Numbered from the stretch's first letter, positions 14,583-22,847 are shown. The stretch: DNA of 64,000 bases from DAIQNV01 sp036788215 (GCA_036788215.1 DAIQNV010000001.1:1-64000), one strand, 5' to 3'. A program made the numbers and translations. The notes: generated from the sequence alone by a model not told the origin.

Positions 14583-15311
14583 ATGACGCGCCTCCTCTCC
14601 GGTTCACACGAAAGCGACGCGAGCAGCTTCGATCTCTCCACCCAGCACCTTGTCGACGCCGCCTGGGCCGCACTGGTCCACGACTCCGCCCACGGCGTCT
14701 GCCTGATCAACGCGGACGGGTCCGTCGCTGCTGCAAGCTCCGCCTGGCTCCGCGACATCGGCCGCTCGACGGAGGGTGAGCCCCCCGCCCGCATCGCCGA
14801 CGCCCTGCCCGCCAGCGTGGCGAGCGAACTGCTCAGCCATACCGCTGATTGTCGTCGCTCGGGTCGGCCCGTCACGGTCGACACCGTCATCGACGGGACC
14901 CGCTGCCTCATCGCCCTCCGCCCGACGAGCCCCGCGGGCGAGCAGGCCCCGGTTCTGACGACTTGGGTCCGCAGGCCCCCGGAGGACCACCCCGCGTTGC
15001 GGGACGCCCTGCCCGCGTCTGCGGAGGACGACACCGGGCCCCTCAGCAAGCTGACGAGCCGGGAGCTCGACGTGCTCCGCCTCATCGGGTACGGGCTCTC
15101 CACCGCGGACATCGCCAAGGTCCTGCACCGCTCCGTCAAGACGATCGAGTGGCACCGCGTCGCGCTGGGCAACAAGCTGGGCGTCACCAACCGCGTCGAA
15201 CTCGCCCGCATCGCCATCCGCACCGGCCTGACCGGCCTGGGCCCCCTCCCCGAGGGCATCCCCAACAGTGCGGACAACGGCAAGAAGCAGCCCGAAGCCG
15301 CCAGCGCCTGA
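14583..15311 (+). CDS. LuxR-type transcriptional regulator with PAS-like N-terminal domain
   Basis: A 242-residue protein. Residues about 20-130 look like a PAS-type sensory domain (HGVCLINADGSVAAASSAWL). Residues about 155-215 form a LuxR/GerE helix-turn-helix: LTSRELDVLRLIGYGLSTADIAKVL, then RSVKTIEWHRVALGNKLGV. It lacks a receiver domain, so it probably senses a ligand or partner directly. ATG 14583 is the first that fits a compact protein. It has a long structured leader and its own terminator, so it is monocistronic. Confidence 0.82.
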   Translation: MTRLLSGSHESDASSFDLSTQHLVDAAWAALVHDSAHGVCLINADGSVAAASSAWLRDIGRSTEGEPPARIADALPASVASELLSHTADCRRSGRPVTVDTVIDGTRCLIALRPTSPAGEQAPVLTTWVRRPPEDHPALRDALPASAEDDTGPLSKLTSRELDVLRLIGYGLSTADIAKVLHRSVKTIEWHRVALGNKLGVTNRVELARIAIRTGLTGLGPLPEGIPNSADNGKKQPEAASA

Positions 15312-15340
15312 CGCAGTTCACATCACGTCGATCTGAACAC

Positions 15341-15371
15341 ACCGCCCCGCACTCGGGGCGGTTCTTTTTTT
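15341..15371 (+). terminator. Intrinsic terminator of the LuxR-type gene
   Basis: A perfect stem ACCGCCCCG / CGGGGCGGT with loop CACT, followed by TCTTTTTTT. It lies 29 nt after the stop codon. Confidence 0.9.
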
Positions 15372-15450
15372 GCTTTCGGAGCCCGTTCACCCAAACCGCC
15401 GCAGCGCGGCGCCTCGGGCCGGGCGATAAAGCTCGGCCTCACGCACAACA

Positions 15451-15634
15451 ACGAGCCCGCAGCGCAAGCAAGGGACTCCCCAAGCGGAGCGCCTCGACCC
15501 CTCCAAGCCTCGTCGCATGCAGGACGCCCGACCACCCCGCGTCCGCACCACCCCAACCCGAGCCGCGTCGGTCACAACGCGACCCGTCCCCACACCCAGC
15601 CCCAAACCACGATCTCACGATCGTGGCTCTGAAA
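15451..15634 (+). repeat. Composite palindromic repeat, copy B (complete)
   Basis: The left module (15451-15486) is identical over about 36 nt to the reverse complement of copy C. It is followed by AGCGCC, the CTCCAAGCCTCGTC module (about 15501-15514), an AGCCGCGT...AACGCG inverted repeat (about 15561-15582), and the hairpin CCACGATC-TCAC-GATCGTGG (15607-15626) with CTCTGA after it. Apart from this repeat and the upstream terminator, the 357-bp spacer 15312-15668 holds nothing I recognise. Confidence 0.75.
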
Positions 15635-15668
15635 GAGCCGGGGTCACTCTGCCACTGTGCCCGCGCCC

Positions 15669-16886
15669 CTACCCCCGCAGCACCTCGCACAGCGCCCCGA
15701 CGCCCCGCTCCAGCTTCTCCATCGACGCGGTCAGGCTGAGACGCACATGCGTGTCCCGACCGCTGAAGATCCCGCCCGGGATCACCAGCACGTTCTTCTC
15801 CGCGCAGCGCTCGAAGACCTGCGCCCCGGTGAGGCCCGTCGCTTCCGGCACCTTGGGCAGCACATAGAACGCCCCGCCCGGCGTCGCGACCTCCGTCACC
15901 TCGCGGAGCATCCCCACCACCAGGTCGCGCCGGCGCTCGTACTCCGCGATGAGCGGGGCCATCTCCACGTCGAAGGCCGCGAGCGCACCCGCCTGCAGGG
16001 GCGTGGGCGGGCAGACGAAGGTGTACTGCTGAAGCTTCGCCATCTCGCGGATGATCGAGCCCGGCCCCGCTGCGTACCCCAGCCTCCACCCGGTCACCCC
16101 GTAGGTCTTGCCGAACCCCCGCACGAGAAGCACGTGCCCCTCGGACTGATCGAGCCGCGCCGGGCTGGGGCAGCGCATCTGCCCCCCTCCGCCGAACGCC
16201 TCCGGGCGCACCGCCCGCTCCGTCCGTGACTCGCTGAAGACGAACTCGTCGTAGATCTCGTCGCTGATCAGCACGACGCCCCGGCGGGCGCACAGTTCGC
16301 TCAGGTCGCGCCAGTCCCCGGGCGACATGACCACGCCCGCCGGGTTCGAGGGGCTGTTGGCCAGCACCAGCTTCGTGCGCGGGGTGAGCAGGGGCTCGAC
16401 GCGCTCCGCGGTCAGCCGGAAATCGGGGTAGGTATCGCACTTCACCGCGTTCGCGCCGCACATCGACGCCCACGCGGGGTACGCGACAAAGTACGGATCC
16501 GGGACGACCATCTCGTCCCCGGGCTCGAGCAGCGCCAGGCACGCGAGCAAGAGCGCCCCGCTCGTCCCGCTTGTCACCAGCATCTCCGCCCCGTCCCCAC
16601 CCGCGCCTCCGACCGCCGACGCCTCCCACCCGACGTCCTCGCGCAGGTGGCGCACGATCCGCTCGCGCAGGGGCTGCCACCCCCACGTCGGCGTGTACCC
16701 GTTCCGCCCGTCCTCGATCGCAGCGATCGCCGCCGCCTTGACCAACGCGTCGGGCTGGAAGTCGGGCTGCCCGATGCTGAGGTCGATCGGGTCGACCATG
16801 GTGCGCGCAAGCTCAAAGACGCGCCGGATGCCCGACGCGTCGACCGCGCGCGACCGATCCGAGATCAGCCGGTCAATGGGAAGCAA
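15669..16886 (-). CDS. Class I/II PLP-dependent aminotransferase
   Basis: A 405-residue fold type I aminotransferase. PLP-binding features: NPAG at 181-184, SDEIYDEF from 208, and the Schiff-base lysine K260 in RGFGKTYGVTGWR. It transfers the amino group of an amino acid (aspartate or aromatic type by similarity) to a 2-oxo acid in the cytosol. The start is a TTG at 16886, chosen because the helix before PIDLSIGQPDF is normally present; a downstream ATG at residue 30 would delete it. It follows the small basic protein gene by 30 nt. Confidence 0.85.
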   Translation of the reverse strand: MLPIDRLISDRSRAVDASGIRRVFELARTMVDPIDLSIGQPDFQPDALVKAAAIAAIEDGRNGYTPTWGWQPLRERIVRHLREDVGWEASAVGGAGGDGAEMLVTSGTSGALLLACLALLEPGDEMVVPDPYFVAYPAWASMCGANAVKCDTYPDFRLTAERVEPLLTPRTKLVLANSPSNPAGVVMSPGDWRDLSELCARRGVVLISDEIYDEFVFSESRTERAVRPEAFGGGGQMRCPSPARLDQSEGHVLLVRGFGKTYGVTGWRLGYAAGPGSIIREMAKLQQYTFVCPPTPLQAGALAAFDVEMAPLIAEYERRRDLVVGMLREVTEVATPGGAFYVLPKVPEATGLTGAQVFERCAEKNVLVIPGGIFSGRDTHVRLSLTASMEKLERGVGALCEVLRG

Positions 16887-16916
16887 GGGTCACGCCCGTC
16901 CGCGATCCGCGATGGA

Positions 16917-17075
16917 TCACTCAACGACCTTGGTCTTGGGCAGGCCCAGCGCCTTGTCCTTCTTGGGGTCGAGACGCTTCGACTTGGCGAGCTCGAGCAC
17001 GCGCTCGGCGCGCGTCATGACGCTGCGCGTCCCGCTCAGCTTGCCCTTGGTCTTCAGAGAAGGATCGAGACTCAT
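16917..17075 (-). CDS. PVC-superphylum small basic protein
   Basis: A 52-residue, lysine-rich protein. It starts MSLDPSLKTKGK, has the central SVMTRAERVLELAKSKR, and ends LGLPKTKVVE. This matches the short basic family confined to Planctomycetes, Verrucomicrobia and Chlamydiae (I believe TIGR04137), including the N-terminal PSL and the C-terminal LPKTK. Function is unknown; basic charge and ubiquity have suggested a nucleic-acid or ribosome role, which is inference. GGGAG precedes the ATG. It lies between a SPOR-like membrane protein gene and the aminotransferase, all same strand. Confidence 0.85.
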   Translation of the reverse strand: MSLDPSLKTKGKLSGTRSVMTRAERVLELAKSKRLDPKKDKALGLPKTKVVE

Positions 17076-17120
17076 CCCGCACGCTCCCGCATTCCCGACG
17101 AGCCCGCGGGCTGAAGGCCC

Positions 17121-17954
17121 TCAGGGGTCGTACCGTCGCCACAGGGGATCACGGAAGTCGGACCACCCGCCTTCCGCCACCCAAGCCCGGCCCAGACCGC
17201 GAAGCCGCTGCTCCAGACGCCGACGATCACCGTCGAGCTCGGAGAACCGACCGCTCGGGATCGCCAGCTCCAGCGTCACGATCCGATACCGGGCGGGATT
17301 GTTTGTCCCCCGGGCCCCCCGATCAACCGGCACCCCGATCGCCGACACGCCATTCCCGTCCAGGTACGCGATCGCCTCCTCCGCCTGGGCCTGGCTGAGG
17401 GTCACCAGTTCGAGGTAGTTATTGCCCTCGACACGCGGGTCGACCGTCCGGACCCCGTCCAGCCCCAGCACCCAGTTTGCCCCGGGATCGGTCCCCGGAC
17501 GAGATTCCGGCGCTGGCCCGCGGCCCGCGTCCGAAGCTCCCCCGGGCCTCGTGGGCGTGCCGGTACCGGTGTTTCCGCCGGGCTGCGTCCGGGGCGCCGG
17601 TGCCGGGAGGTCCAGCCCGCCATCCTCGGAGAGGGGGTCGAGCGGGACGACATCCATGGGCCCCAGCCCCGCCAGCTCGCCCTCTGCCCGCCCGTACCCG
17701 GACTGGTATCCCACAAGGAAGCACAGGAGACAGAGCAGCAGCACCACCGCGAAGGAGGCGTAGATCGTGGGCAGGGGGACGCTCAGTCGTGAGGCACCCC
17801 CACCGCCCCCACCCCCACCAGAACGCTCGGGGCGCTCGCTCGGGCGCTCGTCCGGCCCGCGTCCGGAGGCATCGCGCGACGACGGGGGGGGACGGTTCTC
17901 CCCGTGCCCCGCGAGCACCTCAAACAGCGGCGTCGGCCCACGCGATCCTGCCAT
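17121..17954 (-). CDS. Single-pass membrane protein with extracytoplasmic C-terminal domain (SPOR-like)
   Basis: A 277-residue protein. An N-terminal cytoplasmic segment is rich in R, P, S and G, with a run of eight glycines. One membrane helix follows (about 64-84, IYASFAVVLLLCLLCFLVGY), then a P/G/T linker. A folded C-terminal domain (about 160-277) has the layout YLELVTLS...AEEAIAYLDGNGVSAIGVPV, reminiscent of SPOR-type domains but not certain. ATG 17952-17954 is chosen because TACACT lies 7 nt before it. It is divergent from nuoI with 93 bp between starts. Confidence 0.6.
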   Translation of the reverse strand: MAGSRGPTPLFEVLAGHGENRPPPSSRDASGRGPDERPSERPERSGGGGGGGGASRLSVPLPTIYASFAVVLLLCLLCFLVGYQSGYGRAEGELAGLGPMDVVPLDPLSEDGGLDLPAPAPRTQPGGNTGTGTPTRPGGASDAGRGPAPESRPGTDPGANWVLGLDGVRTVDPRVEGNNYLELVTLSQAQAEEAIAYLDGNGVSAIGVPVDRGARGTNNPARYRIVTLELAIPSGRFSELDGDRRRLEQRLRGLGRAWVAEGGWSDFRDPLWRRYDP

Positions 17955-17961
17955 AACCCGG

Positions 17962-17967
17962 AGTGTA
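17962..17967 (-). promoter_or_regulatory. -10-like TACACT box, 7 nt before the SPOR-like gene
   Basis: Read leftward: TACACT, seven bases, ATG at 17954. A GGGAGG lies just upstream of the box and so is not placed to act as a ribosome binding site. Confidence 0.4.
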
Positions 17968-18033
17968 CCTCCCGGTCCGCATCCGTCGCCCGGGCGGGAC
18001 GATCCCGAGGCCGACACCGCTCGGGCTCACCCC

Positions 18034-18039
18034 TATACT
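18034..18039 (+). promoter_or_regulatory. -10 TATACT box, 8 nt before nuoI
   Basis: TATACT is close to the sigma-70 -10 consensus and stands 8 nt before the nuoI ATG. The transcript would have almost no leader. Confidence 0.5.
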
Positions 18040-18047
18040 GCGACCTC

Positions 18048-18593
18048 ATGGCGATCCGCGAAGAAGACATCATCCAGATCACCACCGCGCCCATGAACCG
18101 CTCGGAGAGCATGTATCTCCCGGAGGTGTTCAAGGGCTTCGGCACCACGCTGCGCCACTTCTTCACCAGCTTCGGCCAGGGCAAGACCAGCCGGACCATC
18201 CAGTACCCCGAGCAGCGTCGCGAGCACTACAGCGTCCTGGAGGGCGGGCTGCACGCCCCGAACTTCCGGGGCGTCCACCGGCTCAACCGCGACGAGGACG
18301 GGCGCGTCAAGTGCGTCGCGTGCATGATGTGCCCGACGATCTGCCCCGCCAACTGCATCCACATCGAGGCGGCGGAAAGCCCCTGGGACGATCGCGAGAA
18401 GTACCCCAAGAAGTTCGAGATCGACGAGCTTCGGTGCATCTTCTGCGGCATGTGCGAGGAGGCGTGCCCCGTCGACGCGATCGAGCTGACGACGGAGTAC
18501 GACATCGTGGGTCTCACCCGTCAGGAGATGATCTTCGACAAGGAGAAGCTCCTGCATATCTACGACGTCACGATCGACAAGAAGCCCATGTAA
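18048..18593 (+). CDS. nuoI: NuoI-type 2x[4Fe-4S] ferredoxin subunit of complex I
   Basis: A 181-residue protein with two ferredoxin clusters: CVACMMCPTICP (about 85-96) and CIFCGMCEEACP (about 128-139). The surrounding FRGVHRLNRDEDGRVKC and EKYPKKFEIDELRC are typical of NuoI, the peripheral-arm subunit that passes electrons from flavin towards quinone. It stands alone, with no other nuo gene nearby and a terminator straight after it. The remaining subunits must be elsewhere in the genome. Confidence 0.9.
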   Translation: MAIREEDIIQITTAPMNRSESMYLPEVFKGFGTTLRHFFTSFGQGKTSRTIQYPEQRREHYSVLEGGLHAPNFRGVHRLNRDEDGRVKCVACMMCPTICPANCIHIEAAESPWDDREKYPKKFEIDELRCIFCGMCEEACPVDAIELTTEYDIVGLTRQEMIFDKEKLLHIYDVTIDKKPM

Positions 18594-18657
18594 ACCGGCG
18601 GGAGTCGGACGCTTCGTGTCCCGCCGACCGGCCCGGGGCGGGGTATTGCCGTGCGCA

Positions 18658-18700
18658 CGAAAGCGCCCCGATCGCAGAGACCGGGGCGCGCGCTTCTTTC
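18658..18700. terminator. Hairpin between convergent nuoI and PEP-CTERM-like gene
   Basis: Stem GCGCCCCG (18663-18670) with CGGGGCGC (18682-18689), extended by flanking AAGCG/CGCTT and followed by CTTCTTTC on the plus strand. It could serve both converging genes but best fits nuoI. Confidence 0.6.
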
Positions 18701-18718
18701 GGATTGCCCGCGAAAGCC

Positions 18719-19300
18719 TCAGCGGCGCTGACGCCTTGCGCCGGCGAGCCCGCCCAGCCCGAGCAGCGCGATCGCCCCGGGTGAGGGGATGACGTTGGCC
18801 GCGATCGAGAGCTTGTAGTCGAAGTTCGCGGTGTGGGCGAGGCCGTTCGCGTCGAGGCCATCGAACAGGATGTCGTTGTCGACCGCGTTATCGGCGAAGG
18901 TGATGTCGGGGAAGGCGGAGACCCCGATGAAGTAGGTGCCGGCGGAGAGGTTGAAGAGCTGCAGGGCGGGCAGAAGGTCGACGCCCGAGTCGTCGTCCCA
19001 CGCGAGCACATCGGTCCCCGAACCATCGACCACCATGAGCTGGGCGTCGGCGCCCGGCGTGGTGCTGCCCACCGTGGCGATCAACAGGGTCGTCAGACCG
19101 TTCAGGTCGAGCCGGAACCAGTCGACATCGCCCGGGGTGATGCGCCCGTCCACCGCGATGGCGCCGCCGAGCGGGTTGATGCTGCCCACGAAATTGGCCT
19201 GCGCGATCGAATCGTTGGGCTCCGACTCGAACACCAGGTTGGCGGTTGCGGCGCTCCCGCACAGACCGACAACTATACCCGATAAGGCTATCCGCTGCAT
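18719..19300 (-). CDS. Exported PEP-CTERM-like protein with PPC-like domain
   Basis: A 193-residue secreted protein. A signal peptide ends near AATAN. The body (FESEPNDSIAQANFV, DVDWFRLDL, AGTYFIGVSAF) matches bacterial pre-peptidase C-terminal-like domains. The C-terminus is a sorting tripartite signal: IPSPGAIALLGLGGLAGARRQRR split as a short SPG motif, a hydrophobic helix and a basic end, a PEP-CTERM variant. AGGAG stands 8 nt before the ATG. An exosortase/archaeosortase-like enzyme would be needed but is not in this window. Confidence 0.75.
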   Translation of the reverse strand: MQRIALSGIVVGLCGSAATANLVFESEPNDSIAQANFVGSINPLGGAIAVDGRITPGDVDWFRLDLNGLTTLLIATVGSTTPGADAQLMVVDGSGTDVLAWDDDSGVDLLPALQLFNLSAGTYFIGVSAFPDITFADNAVDNDILFDGLDANGLAHTANFDYKLSIAANVIPSPGAIALLGLGGLAGARRQRR

Positions 19301-19641
19301 CCCTTTTTCTCCTCACCGCACCCGGAATGGGGTGGCGGGCCGGCCCAAGCACAGCACCGATAAGCATACCGCGCGGGCGTTCTCGCCCAAATAGGAAAGA
19401 GAGCCAAGTTTTCCAAAATTCACCTCGGAAACGCTTTCGTTTTCGCTTTTCGATCGGTGCTCGCGGGTCTCGCTCGAACGGGGCGGGCAACCTGCCGAAA
19501 AACCGCGGCTCAATGGGCACATTTCCTCTGGTTTGACTGGCAGGTTCCGGGGGCGCGTGTACCTGTTGATGCGGAGAACGCGCCGACGCCGCTGACGAGG
19601 CGGTCGTTCGGATAAAGATTGAGCACACGGAAGGAGATCAG
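19301..19641. promoter_or_regulatory. Divergent spacer between the two PEP-CTERM-like genes
   Basis: 341 bp, AT-richer than the surroundings in 19385-19465. A leftward promoter candidate is TTGGGC (19390-19385), 16-nt spacer, TATGCT (19368-19363). Before the rightward gene I see only its strong ribosome site AAGGAG and no convincing -35/-10 pair. No small open frame stands out. Confidence 0.4.
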
Positions 19642-20325
19642 ATGATCCGCATGACTATGACTCTGGCCCTGTTGGCCGGGGTTGCCGGGACGGCTGGAGC
19701 CGCGACGAACGACCTGGTCGCTTCGTTCGGTTTCACCGACCTCACCGGCAGCTATATCGGTGACATCAACGGCGGTACCTTCACGGCCAACGCCACCGGC
19801 GCTGGCCCGAACGGGTCCGCTGGCGATGTGACCCGCCTCCTGGGCCTCTCGAGCCAGACCGCCAACTTCGACGCGAACTTCGCGGACGACGTTGACGAGG
19901 CGTCCGTGTTCATCACCCTTTCGGTGGTGAACATCGGTGGCGACCTGACCGGCTCGGGCAGCTTCAGCATCACCGACACGGACGGCGACGTCCTGCAGGG
20001 CGAGCTCAGCGGCTCGTGGCAGGTCGGGGCATTCGGGTTCGTGTTCTTCAACGGGATGATCGATATCGCCAGCTTCCAGAGCGACGGCGATCCCGGCGAG
20101 GACCTGACCTTCGACGGCCCGAACGGGGGCAGCTTCCAGTTCGGCGACCTGCAGGCTCTGCAGCTCAACGGTGCGTTCAGCATGCTGTTCCGCAGCGTGG
20201 GCGGGTTCGATGACTCGTTCCAGGGCGCCAACGTCCAGGCCGACGGCATCCTGATCCCGACCCCCGCGACCGCGGTGATCGGTCTGGTCGGCCTTGCGAC
20301 GATGACCCGTCGCCGCCGCGCCTGA
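19642..20325 (+). CDS. Exported PEP-CTERM-like protein, unknown function
   Basis: A 227-residue secreted protein. It has an N-terminal signal peptide (cleavage near TAGA/ATND), then a beta-rich body with many G, D, F, N and S, and no recognised domain. The C-terminal signal is IPTPATAVIGLVGLATM followed by TRRRRA, again a PEP-CTERM-like tripartite tail with PTP in place of PEP. A strong ribosome site (AAGGAG) stands 5 nt before the ATG. Probably surface-anchored after sorting. Confidence 0.7.
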   Translation: MIRMTMTLALLAGVAGTAGAATNDLVASFGFTDLTGSYIGDINGGTFTANATGAGPNGSAGDVTRLLGLSSQTANFDANFADDVDEASVFITLSVVNIGGDLTGSGSFSITDTDGDVLQGELSGSWQVGAFGFVFFNGMIDIASFQSDGDPGEDLTFDGPNGGSFQFGDLQALQLNGAFSMLFRSVGGFDDSFQGANVQADGILIPTPATAVIGLVGLATMTRRRRA

Positions 20326-20413
20326 CATCCATTTCGGGGCGAGCATCTCCTCGCCCGCCCGTCCCCCACCTAGTCCATGCGCGACCCAGGGTGACGAGAC
20401 GAGTGAGAACGAC

Positions 20414-20450
20414 GACGCCGCGGGCTTTGCTCGCGGCGTCGATCTTTTTT
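20414..20450 (+). terminator. Intrinsic terminator after the second PEP-CTERM-like gene
   Basis: Perfect 9-bp stem GACGCCGCG (20414-20422) / CGCGGCGTC (20432-20440), then GATCTTTTTT. Confidence 0.88.
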
Positions 20451-20490
20451 GGGCAGGCACACGGGTGCAGCGGGGTGCCGGGGCCGGTCC

Positions 20491-21405
20491 TCAGGCCAGG
20501 GCGTCGCGGAGCTGGGCCGCGAGGGCCTGGGCTTCGCTGCGGACCGCGGTGCGCCAGGCTTCTTCCGCGAGGGCGGTGCCCGCGTCGTCATGCTGGGCAA
20601 AGTCGGGGTAGGTGACGGAGCGGCTGGCGGTCGCGAGCAGGCCCAGCGCGCCGGGCGTGGCGGCGCCCGGTCGGGCGAGGGGGCGGAGGTCCTCTGGCGA
20701 GGCTCCCTGGGCGCCGATGCCCGGGGTGAGAAAGACCTGGTCGGGCATCGCGGCTCGGAGGGCGCTGGGGCTGGGCTTCGCGGTCGCGTCGGTCTTGGTG
20801 GCCCCCACCACCGCGCCCAGGGCGCTCAGGCCATTGGCTCCGCGGTACTCGGCGCCGAGCTGGGCGATCGTCTCCGCGACGCGCTCCGCGACGGTGCGCC
20901 CGTCGCGGAGGGTGCTGGCCTGGATGGCGTCGGAGTCGGGGTTGCTCGTGCGAACGAGGGCGAAGACCGCCAGCCCCGCGTCGAGGAAGGGGCGGATGCC
21001 CGAGGGCCCGAGGTAGGCGTTGACGGTGACCGCGTCGGCTCCCATCGCTGTGGCGGAGGCGGCGTAGTGGGCGGCGCTCGTCCCGATGTCCCCCCGCTTC
21101 GCGTCGAGCAGGACGAAGAGGCCGGCCTCACGGGCCGCCCAGATCGTGCGCTCCAGGGCGGCGAAGCCCGGGCTGCCCCAGCGTTCAAAGCAGGCTGCCT
21201 GGGGCTTCACGGCGCAGGCGACGCCCTCGACCGCTTCGATGACCCCCCGGGAGAAGGCCTCGAGGGCCGCTGCGGGCTCGCGGTGGGTGCGGATCGCTTC
21301 GGGGATGCGTTCGACGACCGGGTCGAGGCCCACGCAGAGCGGGGCGCGGCGCTCGTCGATGAGCGCAGCGAGCCGGTCGATGACGTCGGAAGCGGTGTTG
21401 GTCAT
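20491..21405 (-). CDS. pyrF: Orotidine 5'-phosphate decarboxylase (type 2)
   Basis: A 304-residue enzyme for the last step of UMP synthesis (OMP to UMP plus CO2). The catalytic array DAKRGDIG (101-108, with K103) is present, as are LCVGLDP at 23-29, VNAYLG for substrate binding, and LTPGIGAQG near the phosphate loop. Length matches the longer subfamily 2. The start overlaps the stop of the upstream hydrolase gene by 4 nt (ATGA), so the two are co-transcribed. Confidence 0.95.
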   Translation of the reverse strand: MTNTASDVIDRLAALIDERRAPLCVGLDPVVERIPEAIRTHREPAAALEAFSRGVIEAVEGVACAVKPQAACFERWGSPGFAALERTIWAAREAGLFVLLDAKRGDIGTSAAHYAASATAMGADAVTVNAYLGPSGIRPFLDAGLAVFALVRTSNPDSDAIQASTLRDGRTVAERVAETIAQLGAEYRGANGLSALGAVVGATKTDATAKPSPSALRAAMPDQVFLTPGIGAQGASPEDLRPLARPGAATPGALGLLATASRSVTYPDFAQHDDAGTALAEEAWRTAVRSEAQALAAQLRDALA

Positions 21406-22409
21406 CCGCCCTGGCCCGTGACTTCGTCGATGAAGGCGCGGATGAGTTCGGTGGTCTTCTCGGGAGCGTTCTCGAGGGGCCAGTGCCCGCCCTGCATGAC
21501 GGGCTCGACGCGGATCGCTGAGCCCTTGGTGAGTTCAGCCCACTCGGCCCGCAGGTCGGCCTCGCTCGTGGGGCGCTGCGCGAAGGGCCCGATGATGGCG
21601 AGCATCGGGACCTCGGCCTCCGCCAGCGCGGGGCGTGCGTCGGATGCGAGCAGCTCGAGGTAGTACCGCTTCGAGACGGTGGGATCGGTGCGGGCGATGA
21701 GCCCGGCGAGGGCGTCGGCCCGGGCCCTGCTCTTCACCTCGGCGCGGGTGTTGCGGGTCAGGACCTCGGTCCAACCCTGGTTGGGCACGCGTGCGATGAT
21801 GTCGGCCTGCACGCGCCAGACGTGGCGGGCTCGCCTTCCCTCGTCCGCGGTGAGCGGGAGGCCCGGCGCCTCGTAGACGGGGCGCCCGTCGAGGGTGATG
21901 GCCCCCGCGATGAGGCCCGGGTGCTGGGCTGCGAGCCTCAGGGCGAGGTGGCCCCCCATGGAGTGCCCCACGACGACCGCCTTGGTGCCCGGGGCTTCCT
22001 CGCGGAGGATGGCCGCGAGGCTGTCGACCGCGCGATCGAGCCAGGGCGATGCGGAGCGGTCCTCGTTCCAGACTCGGTTGAACGGGGCGGCGTCCTGGAC
22101 CGTGCCCCCGTTCATGCCCGTCAGGGTCACAGAGAGGATGCGGTGGTCGTCGTCGTGGGCTTCGATGAAGGGGTCGAAGCTGGAGGCGTCGAGGCCCAGG
22201 CCCGGGATGAGCAGGAGCGTGGGGAGGGAGGCGTCGGAGGGGCCGGCTCGCCTGAGTTCGGCGATGCCCGGGTGGTCCGTCCTGGCGCTCGCAACGGGCG
22301 CGACGAGGGCCAGCAGGAGGAGGATGGCGGGCAGGACCGCGCCAAGGGGGCTCGGGCTACGCTGTCTCTGATGGCCAGGGCGGGTGGTGTCGCTGGTCGT
22401 GCTGAGCAT
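21402..22409 (-). CDS. Exported alpha/beta hydrolase
   Basis: A 335-residue protein. An N-terminal signal or anchor segment (about 21-41) precedes an alpha/beta-hydrolase fold. The nucleophile elbow is GHSMGG with S150, the oxyanion strand is LLLIPGLGLD (66-75), and a C-terminal GGHWPLEN carries the catalytic His. Substrate unknown; esterase, lipase or haloperoxidase-like activities are all possible. ATG 22407-22409 was chosen over longer upstream frames because TACACT lies 5 nt before it and the signal peptide then starts properly. Coupled to pyrF. Confidence 0.8.
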   Translation of the reverse strand: MLSTTSDTTRPGHQRQRSPSPLGAVLPAILLLLALVAPVASARTDHPGIAELRRAGPSDASLPTLLLIPGLGLDASSFDPFIEAHDDDHRILSVTLTGMNGGTVQDAAPFNRVWNEDRSASPWLDRAVDSLAAILREEAPGTKAVVVGHSMGGHLALRLAAQHPGLIAGAITLDGRPVYEAPGLPLTADEGRRARHVWRVQADIIARVPNQGWTEVLTRNTRAEVKSRARADALAGLIARTDPTVSKRYYLELLASDARPALAEAEVPMLAIIGPFAQRPTSEADLRAEWAELTKGSAIRVEPVMQGGHWPLENAPEKTTELIRAFIDEVTGQGG

Positions 22410-22414
22410 GCCGG

Positions 22415-22420
22415 AGTGTA
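22415..22420 (-). promoter_or_regulatory. -10-like TACACT box for the alpha/beta hydrolase
   Basis: Read leftward: TACACT, five bases, ATG at 22409. The box lies wholly inside the 15-bp spacer between divergent starts, so its -35 region is inside the DUF971 gene. Confidence 0.4.
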
Positions 22421-22424
22421 AGCC

Positions 22425-22847
22425 TTGGGTTCGCCGAATACGCCGAAGCACCTGGACCTGAAGAAGGACCGCGGGCTCACGATCGAGTGGGCGGACGGGG
22501 CGGGGTCGTACTACTCGATCGCGTACCTGCGCCGGATGAGCCCGTCGGCGGACCAGCGGGAGCTGCGGAAGGCGATGGGCAAAAACCCCCTGACGGTGCT
22601 GCCCACGACGCCGGCGGGCGGGGAGATCGTGGCGGTGGACGCGGAACTGGTGGGGAATTACGCCATCCGGATCCGGTTCAGCGACGGGCACTCGACCGGG
22701 ATCTACACCTGGGACTACCTCCGGGAGATCGACCCCGCGAACCGGGAGGAGGGCTCCCCGGCGCCGGGGGATGAGGCTTCTCCCCACAGTGATCCCCTGG
22801 CGCTCGGGCGGGCTCGGCCTTCGGGTGGCGGGGGCGGGGACGAGTGA
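22425..22847 (+). CDS. DUF971 domain protein
   Basis: A 140-residue protein. The first 100 residues match the DUF971 (gamma-butyrobetaine-hydroxylase N-terminal-like) fold: LTIEWADGAGSYYSIAYLRRMSPSA, then YAIRIRFSDGHSTGIYTWDYLREI. The family is linked by others to iron-sulfur or cofactor-related processes, but no reaction is established. The rest is a low-complexity G/P/A tail. The start is a TTG with GGAG 8 nt upstream. The stop overlaps the recG start (GTGA, 4 nt), so the pair is translationally coupled. Confidence 0.78.
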   Translation: MGSPNTPKHLDLKKDRGLTIEWADGAGSYYSIAYLRRMSPSADQRELRKAMGKNPLTVLPTTPAGGEIVAVDAELVGNYAIRIRFSDGHSTGIYTWDYLREIDPANREEGSPAPGDEASPHSDPLALGRARPSGGGGGDE

